The notes: generated by a model not told the origin, from the sequence alone. A stretch of DNA of 39,064 nucleotides from Funneliformis mosseae (GCA_910592005.1 CAJVPP010000233.1:1-39064); one strand, 5' to 3'; numbered from the stretch's first letter, positions 11,250 through 23,438 are shown. Translations and numbers: made by a program.

Positions 11250-14200
11250 TAAAACTAATCAAATTATATCTATATTTTTCTTTTTAAGAATAGCTATAGC
11301 TATACTATATAAAGCAAAATTACCTGATATCAATAATTATATAATATAAATTATATAATATATTAATATTGAATATTCTCTTTCAAAAGAAAATCTCAAA
11401 TTTTTACTTTAAATATACTAATAATTCTACTAGAAATAATTAATTTTTAATTTTATATATCATAAATTATTTTTAGATTAAAATATATTTTAAATTTAAT
11501 ATTAATTAATTTATATATTTTTTTCTAACTGTTTTTTTTTATTGCAAATAATGAAATTTGTTTTATTATACTTAATTATTAATATATTTATTATTTAATT
11601 AATTATTTTAGTATTGATAAAATTATTTTAAGCAGAATTAGTTATCTCAAAATTTTTAATAAATAAATATATAGAAATACTCACTTTATAATTATTAAAA
11701 AAAGTTTTATTCATTATGAAATCTTTCATTTTTTTATTATTATCTTTAGTTTACTAATTTTAATGCTAATTATTTAAGATATACTTTTAAATAATCATAT
11801 AATACATTTAATAATTATCTACTTTAATAACTTAATCTATATTGGTTAATGAAAATAATAAATAGATAGTTACAATATATAGATATAGAATAAGTATTAT
11901 TCTGATACTTTTACTACATTGTAATTATCAAAACAAATAGAAGAGGATCTTAGAATTAGAATAATAAACATATTAGAAAAAAATTAAAACTATTTCTTAT
12001 GATTATCATTTTGATTATATTTTAAAATATAATAATATTTTAGCTTATTTTCAAAGTTAAAGCTTTTATTACTAATGATAATAAATTATATGACTAAGTT
12101 TTCTTATTTAAACTTATTTTAAATTTAATAAAATATCTAAACTTTAATTTTGCTAATTTTTATTAAGGTTTTAATATAGTTTTGCATTTTTATAAGCTTT
12201 GATATAATTTTACTTTTTTTAGAATTTTACAGATTTTTTAATATAATTTTACTAAATTTTATCTTTTAACATTTAGATAATTTGTAAAACTTCTAGATTT
12301 ATTTAGCAATTTTAAGTGAGATTTAACCAATAATAATAAAAATAAATGTTAAAATATTTATAATACTTTAGATAATTAGAATATACATAAATATTAGACT
12401 AAATGATCATTATATAATTTCTTAATTATTTCTTATTAATTATGATTTTAAATTATTTTATTATTTTATTAATTTAATTTAATTTAATTTTTTTATATTC
12501 ATTTAAATTATTTTATTTCTAATATTATAATTAATAGAATTTATATTTAAAAGCCAATTATTTGCTATACTATATTTTAATTTATTTATAGTATTAGATT
12601 TGAATATTTTGATTTTGTAATACTTTATAAATTTTTTATTTAATGATTACATAATTTCCTATTAATTAATTTTTAAAATATAAATAAATAAAAAATATTA
12701 AAATGATATATTTTATTTATATATTATATTTTTATTTTTTAATTTTATTTTAAAAGTTATTTTTCTAAATAAAAATAATATATGAAAACTAATATTTTGA
12801 AAAAGAATCTTTAAAGTGAAAGATCAATAAGTATTTGAATTATCAAAAAGTAATTAATAGTTATGATAATATTTAAAAAAATTTAAAGTAGTTCTATAAT
12901 ATTATATAAAGTATAATTCAATAATTTAAATAAAATTTTATTATTTTTAACTTTTAAGATAATATAAAATTTTTTAAGTTTTCTTATTTATTATTTAATA
13001 AAAATAAAAAATATCAACTAAACTTTTATTTATAAAAATTATGAAAGTAAATCATATAAGAATATCAAAAATATTTAAACAAAAGCAAAAATTTAAATTG
13101 TTAGTTTAATAAAAATGATATAATTTTTCTAGCATTTTTTATACAAAATAAAATTTAATATAATTTAATAATAGAAATTCAAAAAACAATATGAAAATAT
13201 AATTCTTTATTATAGAGATCTATAATAAAAAGTTGGATTGCTTCTTTAAATATATACTATATATTTATAGATAAGTAATTGAATATTTTTTGACAGTTTC
13301 AAATAAGTTTAAATACTTTTAATATTATTATAGCATATTTAAGAATTAGTCTTTTAAATAAAAGTATTATTAAATATCATTTTTCTGTTAAATATTATAA
13401 AATATAATGAAGATACTTTATTATCACATACTATTTACAACTTATATATATTTTATAATGAAATTAAATAAAAGTACATATTTTAGAAACTATCTAGATT
13501 TGATTTAGAAAAATATATTATTTCTTAAGAAATTTTAGTAGACAAAAGTAACATATATTATAATTTTTGTATATATATTAAAATATCATAATTAAAGTTT
13601 TAAATAAACTAATTATATTTGAAAATATAGCATAAAATATGATAAATTATTTTTTAATACACATTATTAACATTACTTTATCTATTAAATAAGTTATAAT
13701 TTAAAATTAAAGTAACAATAGCTATAACTTAAGTTTAACTAACTTAATATAATATTAATTAGAAAGTTTATTTAGTTAATAAGAATAAAAGTTAGATATT
13801 TTATATTTATAAAATATTATTATTATTTATTATTATTATTGAAAATATATATTGAATATAATATTAGAATCTATTCTTTTTTTAAGGCATTTTCATACTG
13901 TTTATATAAGAAAATTACAATTAAGAAGATTAATGATAATAATTATAATTATGACACTATTAATAATAATAACATTATTAACAAATATATTAATAATATT
14001 AATTAAGAAAAAAATAATATGAATAATAAATATGCTTTATTTTACAGTTATATCAATTTTAATAGATTCATTAGTTTCTGCTAGTTTAACGTGTAATCTC
14101 ACATATTATTATCATAATTAAAAATAAAGATCTGAATAGTATATGATTTTCAAACCTAAACATATGTAAAAAATACATATTATATGATAAGAATATATGT

Positions 14201-15208
14201 GAAAATTATGATAAATAATACACTAATATAATATATTAAATATTTTACTAATAATTATAAAAAATGTTAAATATAAATTACGTATAAATATTTTTTTTAA
14301 ATGTGTAAAAATTCACCAAGCATACATAACTATACTACTAAAATCATACACTAAATCTAAATTAATAGAGTGACATATAGACTAATTAAATCAAATATAT
14401 ATATATATAGTTTTATATGAAATTTATTATTAATTGATTTATATAGCTTAAATTAAAATAGATTTTTTATAAAATAAATTTAATTTATTTTTAAATCCTT
14501 AAATTTTTCTGGTTGGTTTCTTTTTAAATTTCATTTGAAAAATATTATGATATTATAATCTATGAAAATTACTAATTAACTTAAAATAATTTGTTACTGC
14601 TAATTTCATAATATACAGATTTGTCAGGTTGTCAGGTTGCTAGATAAATAAATACAAAATAACTGATCATTATAAGGTCTATAAAATGCAACCAATCAGC
14701 ATCTTGATTAATTATTATGTGTTTATTTTTCCAGCAATCTGAAAACCTTTGTATTAAATTTGTTGTGTCTTATATAAAATTAGCTGTAATATTATAAGTT
14801 ATGAATATTATTGATTAACTATTATGATATTTTAAAAATTATATTTAAATTAAATTATAATATAAGCTAAAAAAAAATGTTAGAAAATTGGAATTACAAA
14901 AAGGAAAAAATATACAATATATACAGTAATATAATATATTATCCCTTTAATGGTTTTGCAGAAGGCAAATCTAGAGGCGAATTTATTTGTAAATTAAAGT
15001 TAATTAAATTCAAGTACTTTAGGCAAAATCATAAAAAAAAAAATATAATAATAAATTTCTATAGAAATGCTAAAAATTTAACATTTCTATGTCTTAATAT
15101 AGCTTTTGGAATTGCATACAAATATATATAATATGTTTTTTATTTAGTTAAGGAAAATTTATATATTCCGAATATAAATAATGATATGAATGAACTTCTT
15201 GGTGCTAT
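11250..15208. other. AT-rich spacer
   Basis: Nearly all A/T with runs, microsatellite-like ATT blocks (13810-13850, 13930-14000) and no convincing coding region. An 84-codon ORF at 14877-15131 is Lys/Ile/Asn/Tyr-rich, as expected from translated AT-rich DNA, and is not called. A small direct repeat GTCAGGTTGTCAGGTTG lies near 14620. Confidence 0.7.
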
Positions 15209-16879
15209 TCAATCAAAATCTGAAATCGTTAAAATTAAATCATCATACTTCCTCAACTTCACAAAAGGTTGAATTTGACTTGCCAACTTTTCCGAATTTT
15301 GATATTTCGGATGTTCAGGGTTAAAAAGTGTAGAGAGTTCATATGCGAGGTATTTCACCCTTTTTATCTCCACGAATTCTTTTAACATGCTAAAAGTTTT
15401 ATCTATAAAAACAAAATTGTCGTTTCTAACTAATAATTTTTTCAATTTGACATGTTGACAATTATCCAATAAGACTTTAAAATCATCTGGATTAATCTCA
15501 AGATCTAAACTAAAATATTCAAGAGAAACTGGTAATATTTGACCCAAACCTTTAAAAATCATTGAATTAACTATACTACTACGCTTCCGAGAGCAATTAT
15601 CCATAGGAGTTATCTTTTCATTTCTAATAGTAAGGTATCTAAGATGTTTGCTAAAATGAGTAATTAACCGATATAATTGAGTGATATTATGTATTTCAAA
15701 GTTAGATAAATCTAGAAATTTGATTTGATCACAAAAACTTATAATACTTTCAAAAGAAGCATCTCTCTCGCTATCATCAATTAGATATAATTCTAAATGT
15801 TTTAAATGAGAGCCAATTTTTTGAAGCAATAAATCAAGTCCTGAGAACCAACCAATTACTTTTAAAGATTTGATTTTTAACGGGGTGGGAATGTCCAGTA
15901 ATGGTTGAAGAAATTGTGTTGTAACCCCAAAACATTTATCGAAATGAAGTGATTTAAGATTTGTGAGATTTCTGAGCCCATCAAACGATAAAACTTTTCT
16001 AAAATCACAATGCTCAAACTTAATTAAAGTTAAAGTATTAAAGCAATACTTAAAATGATCTAGCAAATCAATCCTTTTCACTTTGCAAAATGAAAGCGAT
16101 AACAATTGTGTTTGTGATTGAATTAAGTTTCTTACAAACGATACGTTCGTATCATCACAAATACTAAGATGTCTAATTGAAGAAATTAATGACGGTAAAG
16201 ATATTACAAAAAGTTGAGAAGTCATGTTTAATTGTAACATTGGCATTAAGCTAATATTTTTAACGTTCGATATAAGTTTTGCATTATCAGAGATCATTGC
16301 ATAAAGTTCAGGCATTTTTTCCAATAAAGCAATGCCTAATGAATCCTCAGTACTCATATAAAAATTATTTAAAGAAGCATCACTATTTATAAATAATTTG
16401 AGTAATAAAATGCAAATCGAATAGATGCCCCGATGAATATTTTTCGAATAAATCGTAAAAGATTCTTCAAGCATTGAAGCAAAAGTAAATTTAGCGTTTG
16501 TTGAAGGGGTTGCATTATCAAAGGAATTTATCAAATTATTTACGTGCAATGTTACTCGAAATATATTTAAGGTTTTGATAAAATTGGGGTAATTAAACAA
16601 GGGTTTTACCAATGAATGGATTTCAATTCCGAATTCTTTTAAACTAGTTTTATCGTCATCATTAAAATATGAAAGATAAATATCGAGAAAATTATAACGA
16701 TTTCCTTTTCGACATTTAACAGAAAAAGGATCTTCCCAAAGTATAGGAGTTGTAATTCGACAAAAAAATCTATTAACTAAAACGCAAGAATGAAGTGTTT
16801 GTAAGTCATTTCTTAAATATTGGATAATATGACCTGATAGTTCTGGTAAATTTCCAAGAAATAATTTTGAACTTGCCAT
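15209..16879 (-). CDS. F-box protein with LRR-like C-terminal region
   Basis: This is an intact, intronless 556-residue protein. The F-box spans about residues 9-52: LPELSGHIIQYLRNDLQTLH, then SCVLVNRFFCRITTPILWED, with the expected Leu-Pro start, the CxLVNRxF core and the final Trp. In this family the F-box binds Skp1 and the rest recruits targets for SCF ubiquitin ligation. The rest is rich in Leu/Ile with irregular leucine-rich-repeat-like segments (LTNLKSLHFDKCFG, LKHLELYLID, IKFLDLSNFEI, HLRYLTIRNEKI). The start is the first Met, in the good context CTCCCATGG, with no upstream extension. The gene is visibly less AT-rich than its surroundings. F-box genes of this layout are, from memory, greatly expanded in arbuscular mycorrhizal fungi. 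The substrate is unknown. Confidence 0.9.
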   Translation of the reverse strand: MASSKLFLGNLPELSGHIIQYLRNDLQTLHSCVLVNRFFCRITTPILWEDPFSVKCRKGNRYNFLDIYLSYFNDDDKTSLKEFGIEIHSLVKPLFNYPNFIKTLNIFRVTLHVNNLINSFDNATPSTNAKFTFASMLEESFTIYSKNIHRGIYSICILLLKLFINSDASLNNFYMSTEDSLGIALLEKMPELYAMISDNAKLISNVKNISLMPMLQLNMTSQLFVISLPSLISSIRHLSICDDTNVSFVRNLIQSQTQLLSLSFCKVKRIDLLDHFKYCFNTLTLIKFEHCDFRKVLSFDGLRNLTNLKSLHFDKCFGVTTQFLQPLLDIPTPLKIKSLKVIGWFSGLDLLLQKIGSHLKHLELYLIDDSERDASFESIISFCDQIKFLDLSNFEIHNITQLYRLITHFSKHLRYLTIRNEKITPMDNCSRKRSSIVNSMIFKGLGQILPVSLEYFSLDLEINPDDFKVLLDNCQHVKLKKLLVRNDNFVFIDKTFSMLKEFVEIKRVKYLAYELSTLFNPEHPKYQNSEKLASQIQPFVKLRKYDDLILTISDFD

Positions 16880-17438
16880 GGGAGAAAAGCGATTGCGGAT
16901 TCAATTCTTCATGATCAAAAAATGCAATGTTCATATACAATCAAGAAAATGTTACAGATCGACATTGAGCTAGTTAAGTTAATAAATGATCGGCCATCGC
17001 TTTTTTGTTTCTAACCTGAAATTAAATTATAATGTAACAAAATTTGTTGATTGTTTCTTATTATAATACAATACAATATTAACCACAATGTATGCATGAT
17101 AACCATCGGTTCCCCACTTGCACAATTTGTCACATCCTCATTTTCCATTTTTACTATATACTGGGGACTTGGAAATTTTTTTGTGGTGAAAAATATTTAT
17201 TTCACCCCTCTTATATGTCACATGACACGTGAGGGTGAAATTTTGCATATACTCTTGGGGTAAATGCATGATAACGGTCGGATCATGTGAAAAATTTTCC
17301 TTGTTTGATAATTAAATTTTAACTTTGATAAATGGCCTACTTGATGAAGAACATCCCATCCCAAAATGTTAAGTATCTCCTATTCCAATCGTATCAATTA
17401 TTTGAAAATTCCTCTACTTGAATGCTGCGGATTATATG
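16880..17438. promoter_or_regulatory. Upstream region of the F-box gene
   Basis: Mixed-composition sequence upstream of the minus-strand F-box start. It contains a direct repeat, ATGCATGATAACCATCGG (from about 17092) and ATGCATGATAACGGTCGG (from about 17264), with 16 of 18 positions matching. It also holds the inverted repeat and CACGTG site listed separately. A 70-codon ORF (17051-17263) crosses these repeats and is not considered real. No TATA box can be assigned with confidence. Confidence 0.4.
17199..17241. promoter_or_regulatory. Inverted repeat with CACGTG E-box
   Basis: ATTTCACCCCTC at 17199-17210 pairs with GAGGGTGAAAT at 17231-17241 with one extra C. Between them lies TCACATGACACGTGAG, in which CACGTG (17226-17231) is a bHLH-type core and CACATG is a weaker version. 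It sits about 350 bp upstream of the F-box start. A regulatory role is inferred only. Confidence 0.4.
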
Positions 17439-17608
17439 AGACCTTTGTCAATAAAAAGGGGAAACAGCCGGAAAAAATCAATTTTACTTTTATATGCCAA
17501 ATATGATTTTTAAGTCAAAATATGTTCAGATTTTAACATTAACTCAATTTTTGTTTTTTCCAGCCGTTTTCCCTTTTTCTATTGCAAAGGTCCCATATTA
17601 TTAATATG
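17432..17608. mobile_element. Small inverted-repeat element (MITE), family A copy 1
   Basis: The left arm TGAGACCTTTGTCAATAAAA (from 17438) and the reverse complement of the right arm, TGGGACCTTTGCAATAGAAA, form an inverted repeat of about 45 bp with scattered mismatches. The element is about 160-175 bp, without coding capacity. Its core, read in reverse, contains GAGTTAATGTTAAAATCTGA, shared with the element at 21584-21741 (GAGTTAATGTTAAATTTGAA). The exact ends are uncertain because the right end abuts another MITE at 17609. The superfamily is not assigned; no clear target duplication is seen. Confidence 0.75.
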
Positions 17609-17773
17609 CAGTCAACTCTTGATATAGCGAAGTCGCCATTCCGGACAAGGTTCGTTATAATCTTACAACGAAAAATTTTGAAGAATTTGATTGGTTGCTT
17701 CGGGATTTTTGATGTATTTTATTCGTTAAATGTCACATGATAGACACAAATTCATTATATCGAGAGTCGATTT
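17609..17773. mobile_element. Pogo-like MITE, diverged copy
   Basis: It begins CAGTCAACTCTTGATATAGC, as in the complete copy at 11078. The right end is decayed (GAGTCGATTT where GAGTTGACTG is expected) and is followed by TA at 17774. The left flank reads TG instead of TA. The interior word GAAGAATTTGATTGG matches AAGAGATTTGATTGG of the other copy. Confidence 0.8.
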
Positions 17774-19499
17774 TAAATAAATATTAAAATGCTTGTATAA
17801 AAAAATATATAATAAAGTTATTAATATATATTTTAAAAAACTATAAATACTAATATAAAAAAATTTATTAATTTTGTAAAAAACAAAAGTTTAAAAGAAA
17901 AAGGTTCATTTTTATTTTTATTTATAATTTAACATTAAATTCTATCAAAATTTCAAATTTATTTTTAAAAGTTTGACTTTTATTAAAATTGGATTAGCAA
18001 CTGCTAAATTGTAAGTTGTGAAGAAAGTATAACATTAAATGAATCATATTAAAATTTGTGATATTTTAGAACTTAATGCATATGAAGTTTAAATAAATAT
18101 ATGAAATACAAAAGGATTGATAAAATTTAAAAATTAAATTTTATAAAACAAAATACTAAAAATAAATAAATTTAAAAGTAATAAAATAAATATATAATTT
18201 TAAACAGATTTTATAATATTAGGACATAATGCTGAATAATACAAAAATAAAATTACTTTTTGTATCTTTTTAATATTTAGATAGTATCAGAGTGTAACAT
18301 CAAATTGGATAAGCATTTAAAATTTTTTTATATGTATATTGTTAGCATAAAGTATAAGTATATAGAGCTATAAGTTATAAAAATAATAGAAATATCTAAT
18401 CTATATTTAAAAATAGATCTAATCATAATCTGAAATTTTGATTAGTATGATTGTTATAAAATAATTAAAAATTAAACTTTTTAAATAAATTAAATAATAT
18501 ATAAATTATCTTTAGCATTTATCTATTGTATTAAAATATTTTAATAATTGAAAATCAAGGTAATTATTTTTAATTATATTTTTACTATAATTTAAAATGA
18601 ATTATATTTTATTTTAAAAAATATTTAGTAAGTTATATTTATTATATATAATTTTAAAATCAAAATATTATTTTAAAAAATTTTAATAATTTAAATAATA
18701 AGTTATTTTTATTGATTTTTGTTATAATTTAAATTAATTTATTTAAAAATTAAAGTATATAATAATAATACATTAATTGAGATATAATATAAAAACTGAA
18801 ATGTAATATTATAATTAAAAAGTAATATGATAACTGAAAGTGATATGATAACTAAAATGTAATACAAAATAGATCAAAAGATTTAAAAATATAAATAATT
18901 AAAATTAAATTGTAGAGAAAGAGAATAGTTAAAGGACTCTTAGAATTGAAAAAGAAAATTCATAAATATATATAAATGTTATATAAAAGTTTAAATGAAA
19001 AAACTAGTAAATTGAGACTGTAGAATATTTATGTAATTCATATTATCAAAAAAGAATATTAATGAAAATAATGAAAAAGGTAATAGCTTGCAATGGATCA
19101 GATCTAGTATGAGAATCCAGCTCAGACCTAAGTTTCAAATTAGGTATAAATTAGTAAATATAAGTTTAGAATTTATGGGCTAAGATCAGATTCAAGATAT
19201 CAGCCTAGATTTATTTATAATTTTGTCAAAAATCATTATTTAATTAATATTTAATCACTGCTAATTTTAAATTAAAATATTTTATTATTACTAATCAATT
19301 TCATATTATTTATAATTAGTATTATAATTTTGATATTATATAATACTTTCATTAATATTTTTATTTGTTTATTATAATAATAATTTGTTAAAAAATTGTA
19401 AAAAAAATATATATATTGTTATTTTTGTAATTTATTAAATATAAATAAAATGATTAATTATTAAATTTTACATCATTAATATCAAGTTTGAGTTAAAAC
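17774..19499. other. AT-rich spacer
   Basis: Lysine/isoleucine-type low-complexity sequence with no ORF of note. A patch at about 19090-19215 is less AT-rich and carries AGCTCAGACCTAAG and GATCAGATTCAAG. It may be the edge of an older element into which the hAT-like MITE at 19500 inserted, since similar GGCTAGCA/AAGCTAGG words resume after 19870. No boundary can be drawn. Confidence 0.55.
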
Positions 19500-19861
19500 T
19501 AGTATTGGCATATGACATTATATGACTTACATGACTTGTCATAAGTGATTTATTATTTAAATAGGTCTATGACTTATGACTTTGTCATATATTTTTTAAT
19601 TTAGACTGGCATCATATTTTGGCTGGAATTATTAATAAAAATTATTTTCATAAAAGAACTTTTGTTACATAAATTCTTAAAATAATAAGTTTGGGATTTT
19701 AAAAATATTATATAAGATTTCTTTTCCTTTGTGTAATATTATACATTTACTAAATAAGGCAATTTCTTATTTATAATTCTAGCTGTAATTAGTTAATCTA
19801 TATGACATATGACTATGAAGTCATAAAAAGTTTCATATGACTATGTCGTATGCTAACACTG
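19500..19861. mobile_element. hAT-like MITE with 8-bp target duplication
   Basis: The left end TAGTATTGGCATATGAC and the reverse complement of the right end, CAGTGTTAGCATACGAC, match apart from C/T and A/G differences, giving an hAT-type CAGTG terminus. Flanking 8-mers GTTAAAAC (19492-19499) and GCTAAAAT (19862-19869) match at six of eight positions, both differences being C/T. The subterminal parts hold repeated ATGACTT/CATATGAC words in both orientations. The element is 362 bp with no coding capacity, so it would need transposase supplied in trans. Confidence 0.75.
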
Positions 19862-21583
19862 GCTAAAATAGGCTAGCATTTTAATATATAAATTTAACTT
19901 AAGCTAGGTCAGGTTAGCATCTAATTTTGGCTTTAAGTTTAAATCAAGCTAAGCTTCAAAATTTGGTCTCTAGAAGAAATATAAATATACATATAAATAT
20001 AAAAGAAAAGAAAGATTTATTACATAGAACAAAAGAAGATAAAGAAAAAAAGAGTTAATTAATAAAAATTAAAAAAATCTAAAATAGAGATAATAATATC
20101 ATGGATATGTAATAATAATATGAGAATATATAATAAACTTTGAAATTGTAAATGAAAAAGAAATTATGAAAAAAGAATTAATAAAAAAATTGAAATTAGA
20201 ACTAAAATAAGAAGTTAAAAATAAAAGTTAATATAGAAAATTAGAATTTATAATTAAAAAAAATATTTTTTTTAACATATAAACATTATTTGAGTATTTA
20301 ATTTTATTACTTAAAATTAAATTAGAATAAAAAACAAAAAAATTAAACTAAAGAATGTAGAATAAACTAGTAGAAATAGAATAATAATAAAATAATAGAA
20401 GAAAATATATAGAAAAATTAATTGAAATAATAAAATCAAAATAATTGAATAAAAAGTCTAAAACTATTTTTAAAGAAAATAAAATAATAAAGAAAATAAT
20501 ATTATTCAAAAGAAAGGAAATATCTAATTAAATAAAATATTAATAATTTATAATAAAAGGAATATAATAAAAGAAAAGAAGAGAATTACTAAAAAGAATA
20601 ATAAGAAAAAGAATGTAAAAAAAAATAGAATTAATAAATAAGTTCAAAGAATAATAAAAAGAAAAACTTATCAAAAAATATAATAAGAAATAATAATTAC
20701 AAAGAATAATAAAGTAGACTATAGATATTAATTCTTAGATAATAATTTAATTTGTAAAATAAATCCTCTTAATGATGAGTGGTAGAAATAAATTAAATAG
20801 ATACAGTTCTTATTAAAACTATCAAACCCATAAAATGTTATATATTTGTAAAATTTGAATTTTGATGATTAAAATATGTAACACATGATAATCTTTGAAT
20901 TTATAATTATTTTTATTCAAAATATTAATAGCTACTTTTATATTTTCTTTATTATCAGTAAGTATATAAATTATTTTTTTTTTTTAATATTATAATTTTT
21001 AATATATTTTTCTAAATAAGTAGTAATAGAATTAGTTATATGTAGATATAAATTTTTTAAAACTAATTAATGTATTATCTTTTTAACTATTTTGTCTACA
21101 AATTTATAGTTAATTTTATTTATTAATTAGAATTATTTTTAATTAATTTTAAATATTATAAAATATATTATTAAAAAATTAATACTTTTATAATAAATTT
21201 TATGATATTTTCTAAGTAAAATTAAAAAAAAATACAACCAAATAGTGATTTTTTAAAGATAAATAAATAATAAACTATTATAAAAAAAATTAAAATTTTA
21301 AAATTATATTTTGCTATCTATTAATCTCAGAAATATAAAAATACTATTATTTAATAGATTTTAATATGATGAATCCAATAAACTAAATTTTATATTTTTA
21401 TAATTATTAAATAATAAATTATTTTTAAAAATTTAAAAATTGAAAATTAATATATATTGATAATTATGAATTTTAAAAGTATAAAAATATTATTATTAGA
21501 TATATTATAATATGATAAATCTAAAGATTTTATTTTATTTTTTTATAATCATTAAATATCAAAATATTTTAAGTTTTCTAAAA
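19862..21583. other. AT-rich spacer
   Basis: After a slightly richer patch to about 19980, this is A-rich sequence (AAAGAA, AATAAT runs, 20000-20720). No ORF or RNA gene is recognised. Confidence 0.6.
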
Positions 21584-21741
21584 TAGGCTCTTTGTAATAG
21601 AAAGGGAGGAAACTACCAAAAAAAATTTTTTTGAGTTAATGTTAAATTTGAATTTATTTTATTAATAAAATAATAATTAGCTTATAAAGCAAAAAAAATT
21701 TTTTTTTTATAATTTTCTTCCTTTTTATTGCAAAGAGCCTA
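21584..21741. mobile_element. Small inverted-repeat element (MITE), family A copy 2
   Basis: The left end TAGGCTCTTTGTAATAGAAA and the reverse complement of the right end, TAGGCTCTTTGCAATAAAAA, pair over roughly 45 bp. The flanks extend the pairing weakly (GTTTTCTAAAA on the left, GTTTCTAAAAC when the right flank is reversed). It shares its core GAGTTAATGTTAAA with the copy at 17432-17608, inverted relative to it, so two copies support a real family. Confidence 0.8.
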
Positions 21742-21827
21742 AATGTTTTAGAAACAATCTTATACTTACAGTTTAAGGGATAAGATTTAAAATTTTTATC
21801 TAATCAATATTCTGTAATTCTTATATA

Positions 21828-23103
21828 CAGTGTATTACAAAAAATTAGAATTAAAAAAATGGTTATAATTTTGTATTAACAATAGATAATAACATGAAAA
21901 TTTTTTTATTTAAAAGGTGAAAACAAGCTCATTACAATCATAGAATTTAATAGAAGATTCATTTTTTATTATTTTCAATAATGAGCTTGTAATATCATTT
22001 TATCAAATCTATGAGATTCATTAACACGTTATTTGAAAATTTTCTTCATTTTTCAGTCATAAATCTCTCTAATTCTATAAGATTCTTTGGTATTCAGCAT
22101 TTTATATTCCCTTTAAACAATAACCTATAAATTTTTTATAGATTTAAGTTAAGACTATTTAAAGGTTAATTTATGACTTCCAGCATATTATTTTAGAGAA
22201 AATTTTTAGCAAGACAACTCGTATATTTTAGGTTATTGTCTTACTAAAGATGCTAATTATCTTTGAGCATTTTATCAATTTCTGGGATATAGTTCTTTAG
22301 TATTTCAATATAAAACTTGGCATTCATAATTTGGCAGAAGCAAAACAAACTTGTTTTACTTATAATGTAAACTTGATTTATGCAAAAAATTTTGCTCTAT
22401 CCTTTAACATAAGGCATATCAGCTAAATTCCTTTATGCCAATACTTTACTATATTCCAAAAGAATTGAAAGGCTATTTCATCTGAAAATAAAGTTTTGTT
22501 CTAATTATCGTTAATGTATCATTATGCTTATTTGATCTATTTTGCTTATGGATAGCAGTCAGCATTAGAGTCACTCTTAGAAGAGTTTTTTTGTAATCAT
22601 TGGTGATTAAATGCCTTGAAATTATCGGAAAGTATATTTTAAGACCTTGCTACCCTAATTCTTTAGCTAAAATCCTTATTAGTATTAAATTATTTCTTCA
22701 GATACTCTGTTCAAAAGACTTGAAAAATTTATTGATAATTTTCCTTGAATGACCACTTCCTTTTCTTCGACTTACTGTATTAATATTATTTATTTTTTTA
22801 ATATTATCATATATAGTGGAGAGGAAAATCTTTGTAATCTTATATATTTTAGACCCTTTACATATATTTTCATTTCATAATTGTAAAATAGTCTAATATT
22901 GTTTTTCTTGCTTTAAAATCATATTTTGCAGTGCAGTAGCTCAGAAAAAACATATGTAATATATTAATCTGAGATCAGGATTTATTTATTATAATCGTCA
23001 TATCAATTTCTATTTTAGAAAATCAAAATCAGATAAATTTTGACTATGTGAGATTATTTTAAATCACATGATTAAAATTCTGTTTTTTTTTTACAACATA
23101 CTG
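21828..23103 (-). mobile_element. Tc1/mariner element, decayed, TA target duplication
   Basis: A 1276-bp element flanked by TA (21826-21827 and 23104-23105). The left end CAGTGTATTACAAAAAATTA and the reverse complement of the right end, CAGTATGTTGTAAAAAAAAA, form the terminal repeats. The length fits a full Tc1/mariner copy, and transposase remnants run on the minus strand. Confidence 0.85.
21950..22800 (-). pseudogene. Tc1/mariner transposase remnant
   Basis: Minus-strand pieces in order are: RKGSGHSRKI (about 22750, where a GRPR-type basic motif is expected); RILAKELG..GLKI (helix-turn-helix region); LFSDEIAFQFFWNIVKYWHK (about 22440-22500), which carries the first-part SDE catalytic context; INAKFYIEILKNYIPEIDKM-like sequence; then *DNNLKYTSCLAKNFL at about 22200-22250, where QDN is expected and CAA has become TAA. 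It ends N*PLNSLNLNL*KIYRLL near 22100-22180, in place of a WP..SPDLNPIENLW block. The observed changes against the family pattern are mostly C to T or G to A, with a one-base deletion in the last block. Confidence 0.85.
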
Positions 23104-23289
23104 TATTCTATTTTGCTTTTAGCTATTTATAAATCAATTATAATAGAAATAAATTCACAAGAACTAATAATTAAATGTAATAAATTTTAATACTAACTTT
23201 AGATATTTTTATAATTAAATTTTTAATAGTTTTATTATAAGAATAATAAATGCTAGATTAAGTTTAAAAAAATTTTTAATCTAACATAT

Positions 23290-23438
23290 GGAGTAGTTAA
23301 TAAAAAAGGAGAAAATCTACAAATTTTGAGTAATTTTAGTTATTAAACTAGTTTTGTTCACATGATCATGATCAGCAGAGTGAACAAATAAAAAATTTTT
23401 GATTAAAAAGTGGATTTCCTCTTTTTTACTAACAGTTC
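23290..23438. mobile_element. Small inverted-repeat element with hairpin core
   Basis: The left arm AGTTAATAAAAAAGGAGAAA (from 23295) pairs with the reverse complement of the right arm, TGTTAGTAAAAAAGAGGAAA, over about 30 bp. The centre holds a second inverted repeat, TTTGTTCAC (23353-23361) and GTGAACAAA (23380-23388), enclosing ATGATCATGATCAGC. There is no coding capacity. CATAT on both sides may be a short target duplication, but this is weak. Confidence 0.6.

Noticed and set aside
14877..15131. 84-codon plus-strand ORF
   Set aside because: Lys/Ile/Asn/Tyr-rich, no domain, in AT-rich spacer; GFAEGKSRGEF is not enough to claim a fragment.
17051..17263. 70-codon plus-strand ORF
   Set aside because: Runs through the inverted repeat and direct repeats upstream of the F-box gene; no protein character.
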